From NCBI GenBank assembly GCA_002683825.1, contig NYUD01000048.1, positions 38,950-102,949 on the forward strand: DNA of 64,000 nt. Direction: 5' to 3'. The notes under the pieces are model-generated. The model saw only the letters and a list, made by a program, of their open reading frames with translations, ran no database searches and was not told where the DNA came from. The position numbers were made by a program, and so were the translations under genes. Source of the DNA: Planctomycetota bacterium (GTDB lineage Bacteria > Planctomycetota > UBA1135 > GCA-002686595). This document shows, piece by piece, positions 50,882 to 60,800 of the stretch (position 1 is its first letter; every line of letters starts with the position of its first letter).

Positions 50882-51229
50882 AGGCACCCCGGTCATGATG
50901 GTCCCACGAAATTCGTTTTCCGCGCGCACGGGATCTTCAGAGAAGCTGGCCTTCCAGCGGCTCTCGATCCCCCCCCAGCACCTCTGACAGTAGCGCGCCA
51001 CCGAATCCCGGGAGGGCTCGAAGCTCTCCTGGCAGAGCGTGCACGTCTGTTCGTTGCAGCACAGCTCGCAGAGGCCGAAGGTCCGGTGCGAGTAGCTGGA
51101 GCCCCGGTTACAGCACAGGCAGTGGCGGGCCAGTGCCGGGTAGACGGCCAGGTTTCCCAGGTGCACGCCCGTGCGCTTCTTGACCCAAAGCAGGCAGAAG
51201 TCCACATAGTCCTTCAACGACGTGCTCAT
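50852..51229 (-). CDS. Cys-rich zinc-ribbon-like hypothetical protein
   Basis: A 125-residue protein of unknown function with many Cys. Pairs or knuckles occur in HCLCCNRGS, LCELCCNEQTCTLC and RYCQRCWGG, a pattern fitting two or more zinc-ribbon-like sites. The N-terminal segment STSLKDYVDFCLLWVKKRTG is amphipathic. No signal peptide or known domain is recognised. It lies 6 nt downstream of the pseudouridine-synthase stop on the same strand and may be cotranscribed with it. It could bind RNA, zinc or an iron-sulfur cluster. Confidence 0.7.
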   Translation of the reverse strand: MSTSLKDYVDFCLLWVKKRTGVHLGNLAVYPALARHCLCCNRGSSYSHRTFGLCELCCNEQTCTLCQESFEPSRDSVARYCQRCWGGIESRWKASFSEDPVRAENEFRGTIMTGVPSLLGCNHTG

Positions 51230-51235
51230 CTTCTG

Positions 51236-52165
51236 CTAGTACGCATCGGGTTGTCTCAGGGCTTCAACGGCGCAGGCGAGATCATCGGGCAAGGGTGAAG
51301 TGAAAGCCAGGCGTTCTCCGCTCACGGGGTGGCGAAACGACAATCGGTGAGCGTGCAATGCTAGTCTTTTCGGTGCGGGGACATGGTTGGGGAGTGGGCG
51401 GGTGCTGCGGGTTCCGTACAAGGGGTCACCCCAGACCGGAAGCCTGTGAGCTGCGAGATGCACGCGGATCTGGTGGCGCCTGCCCGTGTGCGGCGCGCAG
51501 GCGAGCAGGGCGTGGTGCTCGAAGGACTCGACCAGCGAAATCCGAGTGGCCGCACTCTTGGCCCCGGTGGGGGGGCGGATCTCCTGACGATCGGCTTTGC
51601 CCGGCACCGGGCCGATCGGTTCGGTGATCTCGAACTCCGCTTCCCGGGGAAGGCCGTGGACGAGGGCGAGATAGGTCTTCTCGACCTCGCGTGCGGCAAA
51701 GGCATCGCGTAACGCACGCATCGCTTCGGGCGTACGAGCGACGACGATCAGCCCGCTGGTTTCGCGATCCAGGCGATGGACGATTCCCGGACGTTCGTCG
51801 CCGAGGTCCCGTGGCAGGGGTCCCCATAGAGCTTCCAGTTGTCTCGCGAGGCTTTCTCCGTGGCTGCGATCGGCGGCGTGGGTGAGTATGCCGCTCTGCT
51901 TCTCGACGACCAGGAAGGCGGGGTCTTCGTGTACTAGCGTCGGCGGTTCCGCGGGCGGATCCCCTCGAAGTTCGATCTCGATCTCGACCCGGCCGTCGAC
52001 GTGCACGTTCGAGCGCACGACCCGTTTGCCACCGACGCGCACGTGGCCACGGCGGACGAGTTTCTGGAGCTGGGAGCGGGAGCGAGCCTCCACGAGGGTA
52101 TCCAGAATCCGGTCCAATCGCTTTCCAGCGAGCGCAGCGGGGACGACTAGGCGTTCGGTCGGCAC
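51236..52165 (-). CDS. RluD-type pseudouridine synthase
   Basis: An enzyme of 309 residues isomerising uridine to pseudouridine in rRNA or tRNA. From the GTG at 52165 it has an N-terminal S4-like RNA-binding domain (KRLDRILDTLVEARSRSQLQKL) and the catalytic motif HRLDRETSG with the nucleophilic Asp. GRRHQIRVHLA is the second family signature. GGAGG lies 13 nt upstream of the GTG, longer than ideal. The open frame to 52426 adds residues that are not family-like. Which position it modifies cannot be told from sequence. Confidence 0.9.
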   Translation of the reverse strand: MPTERLVVPAALAGKRLDRILDTLVEARSRSQLQKLVRRGHVRVGGKRVVRSNVHVDGRVEIEIELRGDPPAEPPTLVHEDPAFLVVEKQSGILTHAADRSHGESLARQLEALWGPLPRDLGDERPGIVHRLDRETSGLIVVARTPEAMRALRDAFAAREVEKTYLALVHGLPREAEFEITEPIGPVPGKADRQEIRPPTGAKSAATRISLVESFEHHALLACAPHTGRRHQIRVHLAAHRLPVWGDPLYGTRSTRPLPNHVPAPKRLALHAHRLSFRHPVSGERLAFTSPLPDDLACAVEALRQPDAY

Positions 52166-52409
52166 CGGTTGAATGTAGCCTCCAGGTGGGTGTGTTGGGG
52201 CCCCGGGGAGAAACAACCAGGAATTCCTTTCCAGTTTGGGGCCGCGCTCACTCCCTCCGGGCGGTGGGTTCCCCGCGCGGGCGCGCGAAGCATGTAGGTA
52301 ACGGAACCGCGGGCCCACAGGGTTGCTAGAATGCGTTTGCGAGTTTCTTGATTCGCCTGCTGCTCGGCCCCAGGCCCTCTGCCCAGTCTTTGTGAGAATA
52401 CCAAGCGCC

Positions 52410-55400
52410 ATGGGAAGTTCCCACATTCACTCCCAGCCCAGGTTTTGGCTTTCGTTGCCCGCGGGCAACGCTTTCGCCACCGGTTTTGCTCCTAAGATTT
52501 GCACTGCGCTCCTTTCCCGTGTCGCAGTCGTACTGGTGGTTCTCGCCACCGCCGCTTCGGCCCAGGTCTCCCTCTGTCCGGGCAGCGGTTGGACGACAGG
52601 TTCGACCCATACGGCGGGCACGGGCACCGACCGGTTGCTGGTCGTCGCCGTCGGCGGCGCCTCGAGTGCGCAGGGTGTCAACGACGTCGCGGGCGTGAGC
52701 TACGGCAGTCAGTCCCTGACCCTGATCGAGAAGATCGAGTCGGCCGCGGCCGGAGCCTCGTACGTCGGTTCGCTTTGGTTCCTGAATGAGGCGGGTATCG
52801 CAGCGGCCTCGAACTCGACGATCACCTTGAACACGACGGGGCCCGGCTTCTCGGAGACGAGCATCGCCGCCGCGACCTATTGCGGCGTCCTCCAATCCGC
52901 GCCGATCACAGGCTCGACGAGCAATCAAAGCTCCACCATTCCCGTGGATCCCATCGCCGCGACGCATTCGATGATGAGTGGCAACTCGAGTGTCGCAGCC
53001 GCTGGTTGCGGCAACGTGGGGTCCTTCTCCTGGTCCGCGGATGTGGCCGAGAAGACCGACATGGCGGGCGCGGTCAGCACATTCTCCGTGGCGGATCACG
53101 AAATCTACGCGACCGCAGGCAACCGCATTGCGAGAGCCGACTTCTCGGGCGTCGTGAACCACAACGTGATTCTCTTTGCCGAACTGGAGAATGCGATTCC
53201 TGCTCCCGTGGCGGACTTTGTGGCCAGCCCATTCACGGGACCGGCTCCCTTGAACGTGAGCTTCAGCGATCTCAGTACGGGCACCGTGGCTGGTTGGTTT
53301 TGGACCTTCGGTGACGGCACGACGTCATTGCTGCAGAACCCGACGCACCTGTACACCGTCCCTGGCCTGTACACGATCAGTCTGACCAGCTTCGGTCCCG
53401 GAGGATCCGATCTGGAGATCAAGACGGGAATCCTCGTCACGGAACAACCGCCGGCTGCCGACTTCAGCGCGACGCCGACCAGCGGCCTCACCCCCTTGAG
53501 CGTCAGTTTTACCGAACTGACGACGGGGCCCGTGGCCTCCTTCTTGTGGAACTTCGGCGACGGCGGATCCTCGACTCTCCAGAATCCGACCCACACGTAC
53601 ATGATCAGCGGGGACTACACGGTGAGCCTTGCTGCAACCGGGCCGGGCGGCACGGACACGGAGACGAAGGTCGATTACATCATGACGGCCGACCTGGTCC
53701 TGGCCGATTTTGCCGCGGACGTCACCTTCGGCGGCGTGCCCCTGACGGTCAATTTCACCGACATGAGCGTCGGGCCTGCTACGAGCTGGCAGTGGAGCTT
53801 CGGGGACACCAACGGTTCGACGTTGCAGAATCCGATCAATAGCTACCTGGGTGCGGGGACCTACTCGGTCAGCCTGACGGTCGCAGGGGGCGGCGGCACG
53901 GATTCGCAGGTCAAGACCGACTACATCGTCGTCATCGGCCCAACCGAGGCTGAATTCAGTGGCACTCCCCTGTCGGGAACGGCGCCGCTCACCGTCACCT
54001 TCACCGACTTGACGACCTCGGCCGCCAGTGCCTGGAGCTGGAGTTTTGGCGACGGTGGTTCGTCGATCCAGCAGAATCCCACGCACACCTATGCAACTGT
54101 CGGCGACTTCGCTGTTTCGTTGACGGCTACGGGGCCGGGTGGCGTCGACGTGGAGACGAAGGCCGATTACGTCTCCACAACACCGGCGGGGATGGCGGTT
54201 TTCCGCAACGGTTCGGGCGTCAATCCGCCCTGCTATTCCGCTGGACCGCCGGTACTCGGAGCCACCTGGGTCGCCCAGGTCGACTCGCGCGCCTACCCCA
54301 ACGCCTTGCTCACCGTCGTCCTGGGACGCATGGACGGTATTGCGGGAGCGAACACCGCATGGGGTGAGCTTCTGGTCGATCCCACCGGAGTACTCTTCGA
54401 CAGCCTCGTTGTGAGTGCGGGGGGCATCGACACACACGCCTTCTCTCTTCCTAATGCCCCCGCCTTCCTCGGCCGTACGGGCAGCACCCAGGGCTGGGTT
54501 CTCGATGTGAACGGAAACGGGCAGTTGTGCAATGCGGCCGACATGCTTGTCGGGACGGCGTTGCCTACGAGTCTCGCTGACCCGTCCTTCTCCGCATCGA
54601 CGACGGGTGGTGCTCCACCCTTGCTGGTGTCCTTCAACGATGAGAGCACGGGCGACGTGACCAGCTGGAGTTGGGATTTTGGGGACGGCGGAACGTCGAC
54701 GGCACAGAACCCCAACTATGCCTATCTGGGCGAGGGGACCTACACGGTTTCGCTTCGAGTCGAGGGGGGCGGCGGTTTCGGAACGGAGTTGAAGCTCGAC
54801 CACATCGTGGTGGCGACGCCCCCGACCTCCGAATTCATCGCGTCGCCGCTCTCGGGCAACATCCCGCTGACGGTCAATTTCTCCGATCTCTCGACCGGGA
54901 CGCTGACGAGCTGGTGCTGGAACTTCGGCGATACGGTAGGCTCGCTGAACCAGAGTCCAAGCCACACCTACACGGTTCCCGGAACGTATACGGTGGCTTT
55001 GACGACCACGGGGCCGGGCGGCGTCGACACGGAGACGAAGCCGGACTACATCGTGGTCGGAACCCTGATCCCTATCGCCGAATTCTCCGCCACTCCGCTG
55101 TCCGGGCCGGCACCCCTGGCCGTGACCTTTACCGACTTGACCTTGGGGGGCGTGACGAGTTGGACCTGGAGCTTCGGTGACGGTGGTTCCTCTTCGGTCC
55201 AGAATCCCGTCCATTCCTACAGTGCTCTCGGCACGTACACCGTCAGCCTCACGGCGGGGAGCATAGCCGGCAGCAACGTCAACACGAAGACCGACTACAT
55301 CACGGTCGTTCCGCCGGCTCCGATGGCCGATTTCTCGGGTACGCCGCTCTTCGGTCTGCAGCCCCTGAACGTGACCTTCACGGATCTGACCACGGGAGTC

Positions 55401-57032
55401 GTCTCGGCCTGGGATTGGGACTTCGGTGACGCCGGTGTCTCGACCGTCCAGAACCCCTCGCACACGTATGTGAACGATGGGACTTACTCGGTCAGCCTCA
55501 CGGCTACGGGACCCGGTGGACCGGACACGCGCACGAAGTTCGGCTATGTGGTGGTGATTCCACCGCCGCCGGTGGCTGACTTCGTCGGTTCGCCGACGAG
55601 CGGCGAGGTTCCGCTGTCGGTCTCGTTTGCCGATGCGACTTCGGGGTCGGTCAGTTCTTGGAGCTGGGACTTCGGTGATTCCGGGGTTTCGACCCTTCAG
55701 AATCCCACGCACACCTATACGAATCCGGGGATGTATGCGGTCAGTCTGACCGTGACAGGCTCCGGGGGAGCCAACACGGAAACCAAGCTGGACTACATCG
55801 TGGCCATGGCACCTCAGCTCGAGGACGGTAGTTTTGAGATGCAGACTGCGGGAACGCGCCCTTCGGCCCCGTGGATTCAAACCGGGGGAATCGGCAACGT
55901 GATTCACCCGGACAGCGCCATCCTTACCGACAACGGCATGCCGTTGCAGGGTGCGCAGTGGGCAGAGATCTCCGCGCTCGGTACCGCGGCGGCGATTCCG
56001 CCGTCGAATCCCGGGGGCGCCGGCACTTCGCCCGTGGGAGCCGCGGGCATCCGGCAGACCTTTGGTTTCGTTGAGGCGAGTCCCGTGCTGGTCTTTTCGG
56101 CAGCATTTCTGCTGGGCGGAGCGGCGGCAGCCGCCGGTGCGAACGACTTCATGAGCATCGATCTCAGCGACGGCTTCACGACCCACAACATCTACTATGC
56201 CGATACGTTCTCGGCCTTCCCGAACACCTCGACGCGTCACACTTTGCCGATGACGGCGGTGGATACGATCGCAACCAACCTGGCGCTCTTGTTTCCTTCG
56301 GCGAGCAACACCACGTTGCTGACGCTCAGTGTTCAGGTCGGCAACGGTGGGAACGGTCAGGACCCCTCACTGGGCTATGTCGACGACTTCCTCCTGATCC
56401 CCTTCGCCTCGGCGACCTATCACAACGGGTCGGGGATCAACCCGCCCTGCTATGTCGCCGATCCGCCGGCCATCGGCTCGACGTGGACGGCGCAGCTGGA
56501 CCACCGGGATCGCCCGACGATCACCCTGGCCTTGTTGCTGGTGAGGGATTCGTCGGTTGCAACGATGACCATGTTCGGCCAGCTCCTCGCCGGTGGCGGG
56601 ACCATCGTTGATTTCGCCGTCCCCGCGCATCCCAGCGGCATCAGCACGATCTCCCTCCCTCTCCCGCTGGACTTTTCCCTGATGGGGACGGGTACCTCGC
56701 AGGGCTTCCTGTTCGGGCCGAATGCCGCAGAGCAGACGTTTTGCAACGCGATCGATTTCAGGTTGGGTTTCCTCCCGCCGACCGGACGACCGGCGGCGGA
56801 TTTCGTGGCCTCCTCGGTCATGGGGCCGACTCCTCTGGCGGTTTCCTTCACGGACCAGACTACGGGTACGGCGACATCGTGGAACTGGGACTTCGGCGAC
56901 GGGGCGACCTCTACACTGCAGAACCCCTCCCACACCTACGCGACCCCGGGCACCTACACGGTCTGGATCCGTGCAACCGGTCCGGGTGGTTTCGACATCG
57001 AACGCAAGTTCGACCACATCCAGTCGCAGTAA
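52410..57032 (+). CDS. Giant secreted protein with ten PKD domains
   Basis: A 1540-residue exported protein. Starting at ATG 52410 leaves an atypically long N-region, then the signal-peptide core ALLSRVAVVLVVLATAASA. An N-terminal beta domain spans about 53-260. PKD domains 1-4 occupy about 266-590 (each with FGDG or FGDT, QNPTHxY and GPGG motifs). Then comes an NGSGxN module (about 597-716), PKD 5-9 (about 722-1133), a non-PKD beta region (about 1135-1335), a second NGSGxN module (about 1337-1454) and PKD 10 at the C-terminus. PKD domains are extracellular Ig-like repeats that mediate protein or polysaccharide contacts. No catalytic domain is seen; it is probably a surface adhesin or matrix protein. 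Confidence 0.87.
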   Translation: MGSSHIHSQPRFWLSLPAGNAFATGFAPKICTALLSRVAVVLVVLATAASAQVSLCPGSGWTTGSTHTAGTGTDRLLVVAVGGASSAQGVNDVAGVSYGSQSLTLIEKIESAAAGASYVGSLWFLNEAGIAAASNSTITLNTTGPGFSETSIAAATYCGVLQSAPITGSTSNQSSTIPVDPIAATHSMMSGNSSVAAAGCGNVGSFSWSADVAEKTDMAGAVSTFSVADHEIYATAGNRIARADFSGVVNHNVILFAELENAIPAPVADFVASPFTGPAPLNVSFSDLSTGTVAGWFWTFGDGTTSLLQNPTHLYTVPGLYTISLTSFGPGGSDLEIKTGILVTEQPPAADFSATPTSGLTPLSVSFTELTTGPVASFLWNFGDGGSSTLQNPTHTYMISGDYTVSLAATGPGGTDTETKVDYIMTADLVLADFAADVTFGGVPLTVNFTDMSVGPATSWQWSFGDTNGSTLQNPINSYLGAGTYSVSLTVAGGGGTDSQVKTDYIVVIGPTEAEFSGTPLSGTAPLTVTFTDLTTSAASAWSWSFGDGGSSIQQNPTHTYATVGDFAVSLTATGPGGVDVETKADYVSTTPAGMAVFRNGSGVNPPCYSAGPPVLGATWVAQVDSRAYPNALLTVVLGRMDGIAGANTAWGELLVDPTGVLFDSLVVSAGGIDTHAFSLPNAPAFLGRTGSTQGWVLDVNGNGQLCNAADMLVGTALPTSLADPSFSASTTGGAPPLLVSFNDESTGDVTSWSWDFGDGGTSTAQNPNYAYLGEGTYTVSLRVEGGGGFGTELKLDHIVVATPPTSEFIASPLSGNIPLTVNFSDLSTGTLTSWCWNFGDTVGSLNQSPSHTYTVPGTYTVALTTTGPGGVDTETKPDYIVVGTLIPIAEFSATPLSGPAPLAVTFTDLTLGGVTSWTWSFGDGGSSSVQNPVHSYSALGTYTVSLTAGSIAGSNVNTKTDYITVVPPAPMADFSGTPLFGLQPLNVTFTDLTTGVVSAWDWDFGDAGVSTVQNPSHTYVNDGTYSVSLTATGPGGPDTRTKFGYVVVIPPPPVADFVGSPTSGEVPLSVSFADATSGSVSSWSWDFGDSGVSTLQNPTHTYTNPGMYAVSLTVTGSGGANTETKLDYIVAMAPQLEDGSFEMQTAGTRPSAPWIQTGGIGNVIHPDSAILTDNGMPLQGAQWAEISALGTAAAIPPSNPGGAGTSPVGAAGIRQTFGFVEASPVLVFSAAFLLGGAAAAAGANDFMSIDLSDGFTTHNIYYADTFSAFPNTSTRHTLPMTAVDTIATNLALLFPSASNTTLLTLSVQVGNGGNGQDPSLGYVDDFLLIPFASATYHNGSGINPPCYVADPPAIGSTWTAQLDHRDRPTITLALLLVRDSSVATMTMFGQLLAGGGTIVDFAVPAHPSGISTISLPLPLDFSLMGTGTSQGFLFGPNAAEQTFCNAIDFRLGFLPPTGRPAADFVASSVMGPTPLAVSFTDQTTGTATSWNWDFGDGATSTLQNPSHTYATPGTYTVWIRATGPGGFDIERKFDHIQSQ
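53205..57029 (+). repeat. Array of about 80-codon PKD repeats
   Basis: Ten imperfect copies of a repeat of about 240 bp lie at roughly 53205-54185 (four), 54573-55806 (five) and 56788-57029 (one). The copies are similar but not identical in DNA. They are interrupted by the two non-PKD modules at about 54198-54557 and 56418-56771. Such arrays can recombine and vary in copy number. Confidence 0.8.
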
Positions 57033-57091
57033 GACAGTACTCGAGGAAAATGGGCTCGAGTCGCCGTACTCGGAGGTGCTACTCTCGAGCG

Positions 57092-57685
57092 ATGGTCGGA
57101 CACCTGCCGCTTGCTTTTTTGGCCCTGGTTCTGGGCGCCTGTGCTTCGAAGCCGGGCCACTTCAAGAATCCGAGGGAGGAGTTCCTGGCGACGACCCGGA
57201 CCTTGCTCGACTTCCCCCTGGAGGGACCTGAGTTTCGAGCCGAGGACTTGGCCCGGATCGATCTGGAAGTCAAGAGGCTCTTGGAGGCGTACGATTATCG
57301 CATCGTCGAGGGGGGCGTCCTGGAAGACCTCGATCGGGGTGTCGCGGACGTCGACTCGATCCTCATCAAGGGGTTGGTCTTGCGGGAGGCCTATTTCGAT
57401 TTCGAAGGGGCCGAGTGGGACGGCGTTCGTCGGGAGATCGAACTTCCGAGCGGCGGCCTTTACGGGTTGGACGAAGATCTCGAGGGTTACCTCGGGGCGC
57501 TTTCTCTGTACGTCTGCATCACTCGCCCGGGTGGAGAGATTCAGTTCGAAAGCGTTGGAGGTGTGGGGCTCCTCCAGCGCTGGAACGGGTCGGAGTTCGA
57601 GAACGTCGGTCCCACGAGCCTTCTGGCCGATGAAGATGCCGTGCAAGCGGCCGTCGAAACCGCACTCGCACCTCTCGCGCGTTGA
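57092..57685 (+). CDS. Predicted lipoprotein of unknown function
   Basis: A 197-residue protein with a lipoprotein signal: MVGHLPLAFLALVLGAC, lipobox LGAC (C17). The rest is acidic (many Asp/Glu, e.g. LEGPEFRAEDLARIDLEVKR) with alternating helix and strand character (SILIKGLVLREAYFDF, EIQFESVGGVGLLQRW). No known domain recognised. An upstream frame to 56741 is open but overlaps the PKD gene out of phase and is unlikely. GGAGG is 15 nt upstream of the ATG, farther than usual. It may be cotranscribed with the PKD gene, 59 nt upstream. Confidence 0.7.
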   Translation: MVGHLPLAFLALVLGACASKPGHFKNPREEFLATTRTLLDFPLEGPEFRAEDLARIDLEVKRLLEAYDYRIVEGGVLEDLDRGVADVDSILIKGLVLREAYFDFEGAEWDGVRREIELPSGGLYGLDEDLEGYLGALSLYVCITRPGGEIQFESVGGVGLLQRWNGSEFENVGPTSLLADEDAVQAAVETALAPLAR

Positions 57686-57785
57686 ACCGGCCCGTCCGGG
57701 GAGTTCCTGCGAGGCTGCGCCTCAGGCCAACCCGACATGCTGCAACCCGCCTCGCCGACTTCGTCGAGCCGGGGAAACCTGACTT

Positions 57786-57804
57786 ACCGGGTCATCTTCC
57801 CGGT
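57786..57804. terminator. 6-bp hairpin between convergent genes
   Basis: ACCGGG and CCCGGT pair around a 7-nt loop in the 130-nt gap between the lipoprotein gene (plus) and the kinase gene (minus). There is no U-tract. Convergent position makes a weak terminator plausible. Confidence 0.25.
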
Positions 57805-57815
57805 CCCATCGAGGG

Positions 57816-60800
57816 CTAGTGGACAGTCAGCATCCGCGCTGGACGCACGCCGACAGACGGTTGTGTCTCGCCCGGCAAAACGAAGCTGCGGGAAGCGGTG
57901 CGGGAATCGAGCGCAGAGCTCTCGAAACTGCCTCCGCGTGCAACGCCTTCTTTGGAGTTTGTGATGCGATAGCCGGTTGCGGGCTCGACCGGCTCGCGGT
58001 AGGAACCGTAGGGGTCGCGGCAGAGCTCCCACAGGTTTCCGTGCACGTCGTGCAAACCGAAGGCGTTCGGAGCGAACGAGCCCACGGGCGCGTGAAACCA
58101 ATAGCCGTCGTCCCACTCCTCATATTCCCAATCTCGAGGACCACCACTGCGTAGCATGTAGTTGTCTGCGAGGTTGGCTGCGCCATCCAGGCACTGACGC
58201 TTCAGGCCAAAGCACCAGGGGGTGTCTTCCCCGCCGCGTGCGGCGCATTCCCACTGGGCTTCGGTGGGCATTTGCAGGCCGAACCTGCCCAGTATCCTCC
58301 GGCAGTTTTCGAGCGTTACCATCTCAACGGGGTTCGCCAGCTCGAAGCCCTTCGGCTGGGCGTTGATGTTGAAGCCGGGGTGATAGCTCGCGGGGTTGGC
58401 GCCGATACAACGCTGCCATTGTCCCTGGGTCATTTCGTACTTCGAGATGAAGAAGGCCTCCAGGGGAACCTCGTGAACCGGTCCCTCGTCGCTCTCGCCG
58501 GCAGCATCGTAGTTTCCGCGGCCGTCGTCTTGGGCCTGCGAACCCATGAAGAAACGGGTGGGGGGTATCAGGATCAGGACGATGCAGGTTTCGCCGCCGA
58601 TCTCGAGAGTGCCGTCCGTACCAGGGCGGGGCAACTCGCCGCTCTGCACGTGGCCGAACTCCCACAATCCCGTATCCCGGTTGCGGTCGATCGGTAGCAG
58701 GCCGAGCTGGGGGTCGATCCGCAGGCCGCCATAGGCCGGACACTCCTCCTGATCGGCGATCGACGCGACGGCTTCCTGCCAGCGCCGTGCGGCTTCCGCG
58801 CCCGTGACCGTCAGAGCTTCGACTTCGCGTGCAAAGTCGAAGCGGCGCTGAACGCCCCAGCCTGCCTCGGACAGCCCTTCGACGAGCCCGGTCTCGGGGT
58901 CGGCGAAGGCGTCGATTTCGCCGATCAACTTGCTGAGTTGATCGTGCCACCAGCGATCCTCGTCGTCTTCGAAGGTGAAGTTCTTGCGTTCGGAGACCTG
59001 CGGTTCGAGAGCCGTTATCTGAGCCTGCAAGTCGTCCAGGTGCGCCGCGTATGCACCGCTCCCTGTTTCTGCAATCGCCTGTTCCAGGCGCTCGAGATAG
59101 CCCCCGTACTCCTCTCGATCCTTCGCAGCGGCGATGTTGATGGCGCGTTCACTGACCTCGAGCGCTTCCTCGTGTAAGCCGTTCGCCAGGCAAGCCCAGG
59201 CGAGCGTATCCAGAACGTAGGGGACTTCGGAAGCGCTGCGGGCGTTCTTCAGAGCGAGTCTTGCCAGGGCCAACCCCTCCTGCTCGCGTCCGAATGTCTT
59301 GCGCTTCGGATCGACCAGCCGCCAGGCGCGTTCGTTCAGGGCGTTCACGTCCTGGAAGCGCAGCGATGGGTCTAGCTCAAAGGCCGACGTGTCCTTCGGG
59401 GCTCCGTCCCTTTGTCGGGTCAAAGCGATCCACTCCCGCGTGAGCGCATCCCATTCGGCGTAACGCGCGTGGCCTTGTCGATCGAGGGCGACCTCTTCCG
59501 CCGTTCGGAGCAGTGCGCGCGCTCGCAGAGCCTCGCGTTGTACGAGGTGGCCGCCGCCGCTTCTCGATCCGTCCGACTCCAGACCCGTGATAAGGGCGTG
59601 GGCTCGTACCAGCCAATCCTCGTAGGCGGGAATCTGTTCCGGCGTGGCCGGCCATAAGAGGTCGGCTTCCTGTTTGAGCTCGGCCAGCTCCTGAAAAGCT
59701 GCCAGGCGAAGCACGTTGGCGTGTTCCGTTTCGGCGATTTCGCGCCCCTTGGCCTCGATGTAGCCGAGCGTGCCCAGGCCGCCGATGGCGAGAACGATCG
59801 TGGCGGAACAGGCGGCGGCCAGGCCCTTGTTGCGCGATACCCATTTCTTGAGTTCTGCAACGGCCCCCGTTTCGTAGGCATGTACCACGCGGTGTTCCAT
59901 GAACGCGCCGAGGTCGTCGGCCAGTTCGGACATGTCCGAGTAGCGGTCATGCCAGTTGCGTTCCATGGCCTTTTCGCAGATGGCGACGAGTTCCTGGGGC
60001 ACTTTCGGTGCGATCTCCGAGAGCGGTGCCGGCGGTTGTTCGCGCAGCTTGTTCCAGATGGTGAAACCATGGATCTTCTGCCCCGGCACCACGTACGGCA
60101 TCCGGCCGGACAGGACGTGGTAGATCATCGCTCCGAGCGAATACACGTCGGAGTGCGGGCCCATCTGGTCGAGTTCGCCCGAGGCTTGCTCCGGTGACAT
60201 GTAGGCCGGCGTTCCGACGATGTCACCGTCCATCGTGAGGAGCTTGGGTTCTTCCTCCCGCGCCTTGTTACGCCAGTCCGAACGCACTGCGACCGTTTCT
60301 TGGATGCGCAGGTCGTGTGTCTCTTCGCGCTTCAAAACGCGCGCGACCCCCCAATCCATGACGTACACCTCGCCGAACCGTCCGACCATGATGTTGGCCG
60401 GTTTCAGGTCGCGGTGTATCACACCCTTGGCGTGGGCGTACGACATCGCGTCGCAAACCCTCAATATCACCGACAGAGCGCGCGTGAGGTTCCAGCCGTC
60501 CTTTTTCTCTTGAACCAGGTCGAAGACGGCGGCGAGGTCGCGTCCCTTCACGAGTTTCATCGTGAAATAAACGTGGCCTTCGTTGTCGACGCCGAGTTCG
60601 TGTACCGGAACGATGCCGGGGTGGTCGAGCTGGCCCGTGACCTGCGCCTCTTCCAGAAAGCGTCCCAGTGTGTGGGCGTCGGCCTGGGGTGTGTGGCTGG
60701 AGGGTCTCTCGTCCTCCTTGCCCAGGATGACCTTCATGGCCAGGTTGCGATTGAGGTCCTGATCCCAAACCCGCAGCACGGCGCCCTGGCCGCCGCGGGC

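Noticed and set aside
53325..56240. Long antisense open frame on the minus strand through the PKD gene
   Set aside because: A GC-rich shadow created by the repeated PKD codons; Arg/Gly-rich with no known domain, while the plus strand encodes clear PKD domains.
53205..57029. Regular repeats suggesting a CRISPR array
   Set aside because: The period is about 240 bp and the repeats are coding, with PKD motifs in every unit; no short spacers.
56741..57091. Longer N-terminal extension of the lipoprotein at 57092
   Set aside because: Overlaps the PKD gene out of phase; the ATG at 57092 begins directly with a signal peptide and lipobox.
57816..58900. Active formylglycine-generating enzyme in the kinase C-terminus
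   Set aside because: The catalytic Cys pair of the family is absent near the C-terminus; only the fold appears conserved.
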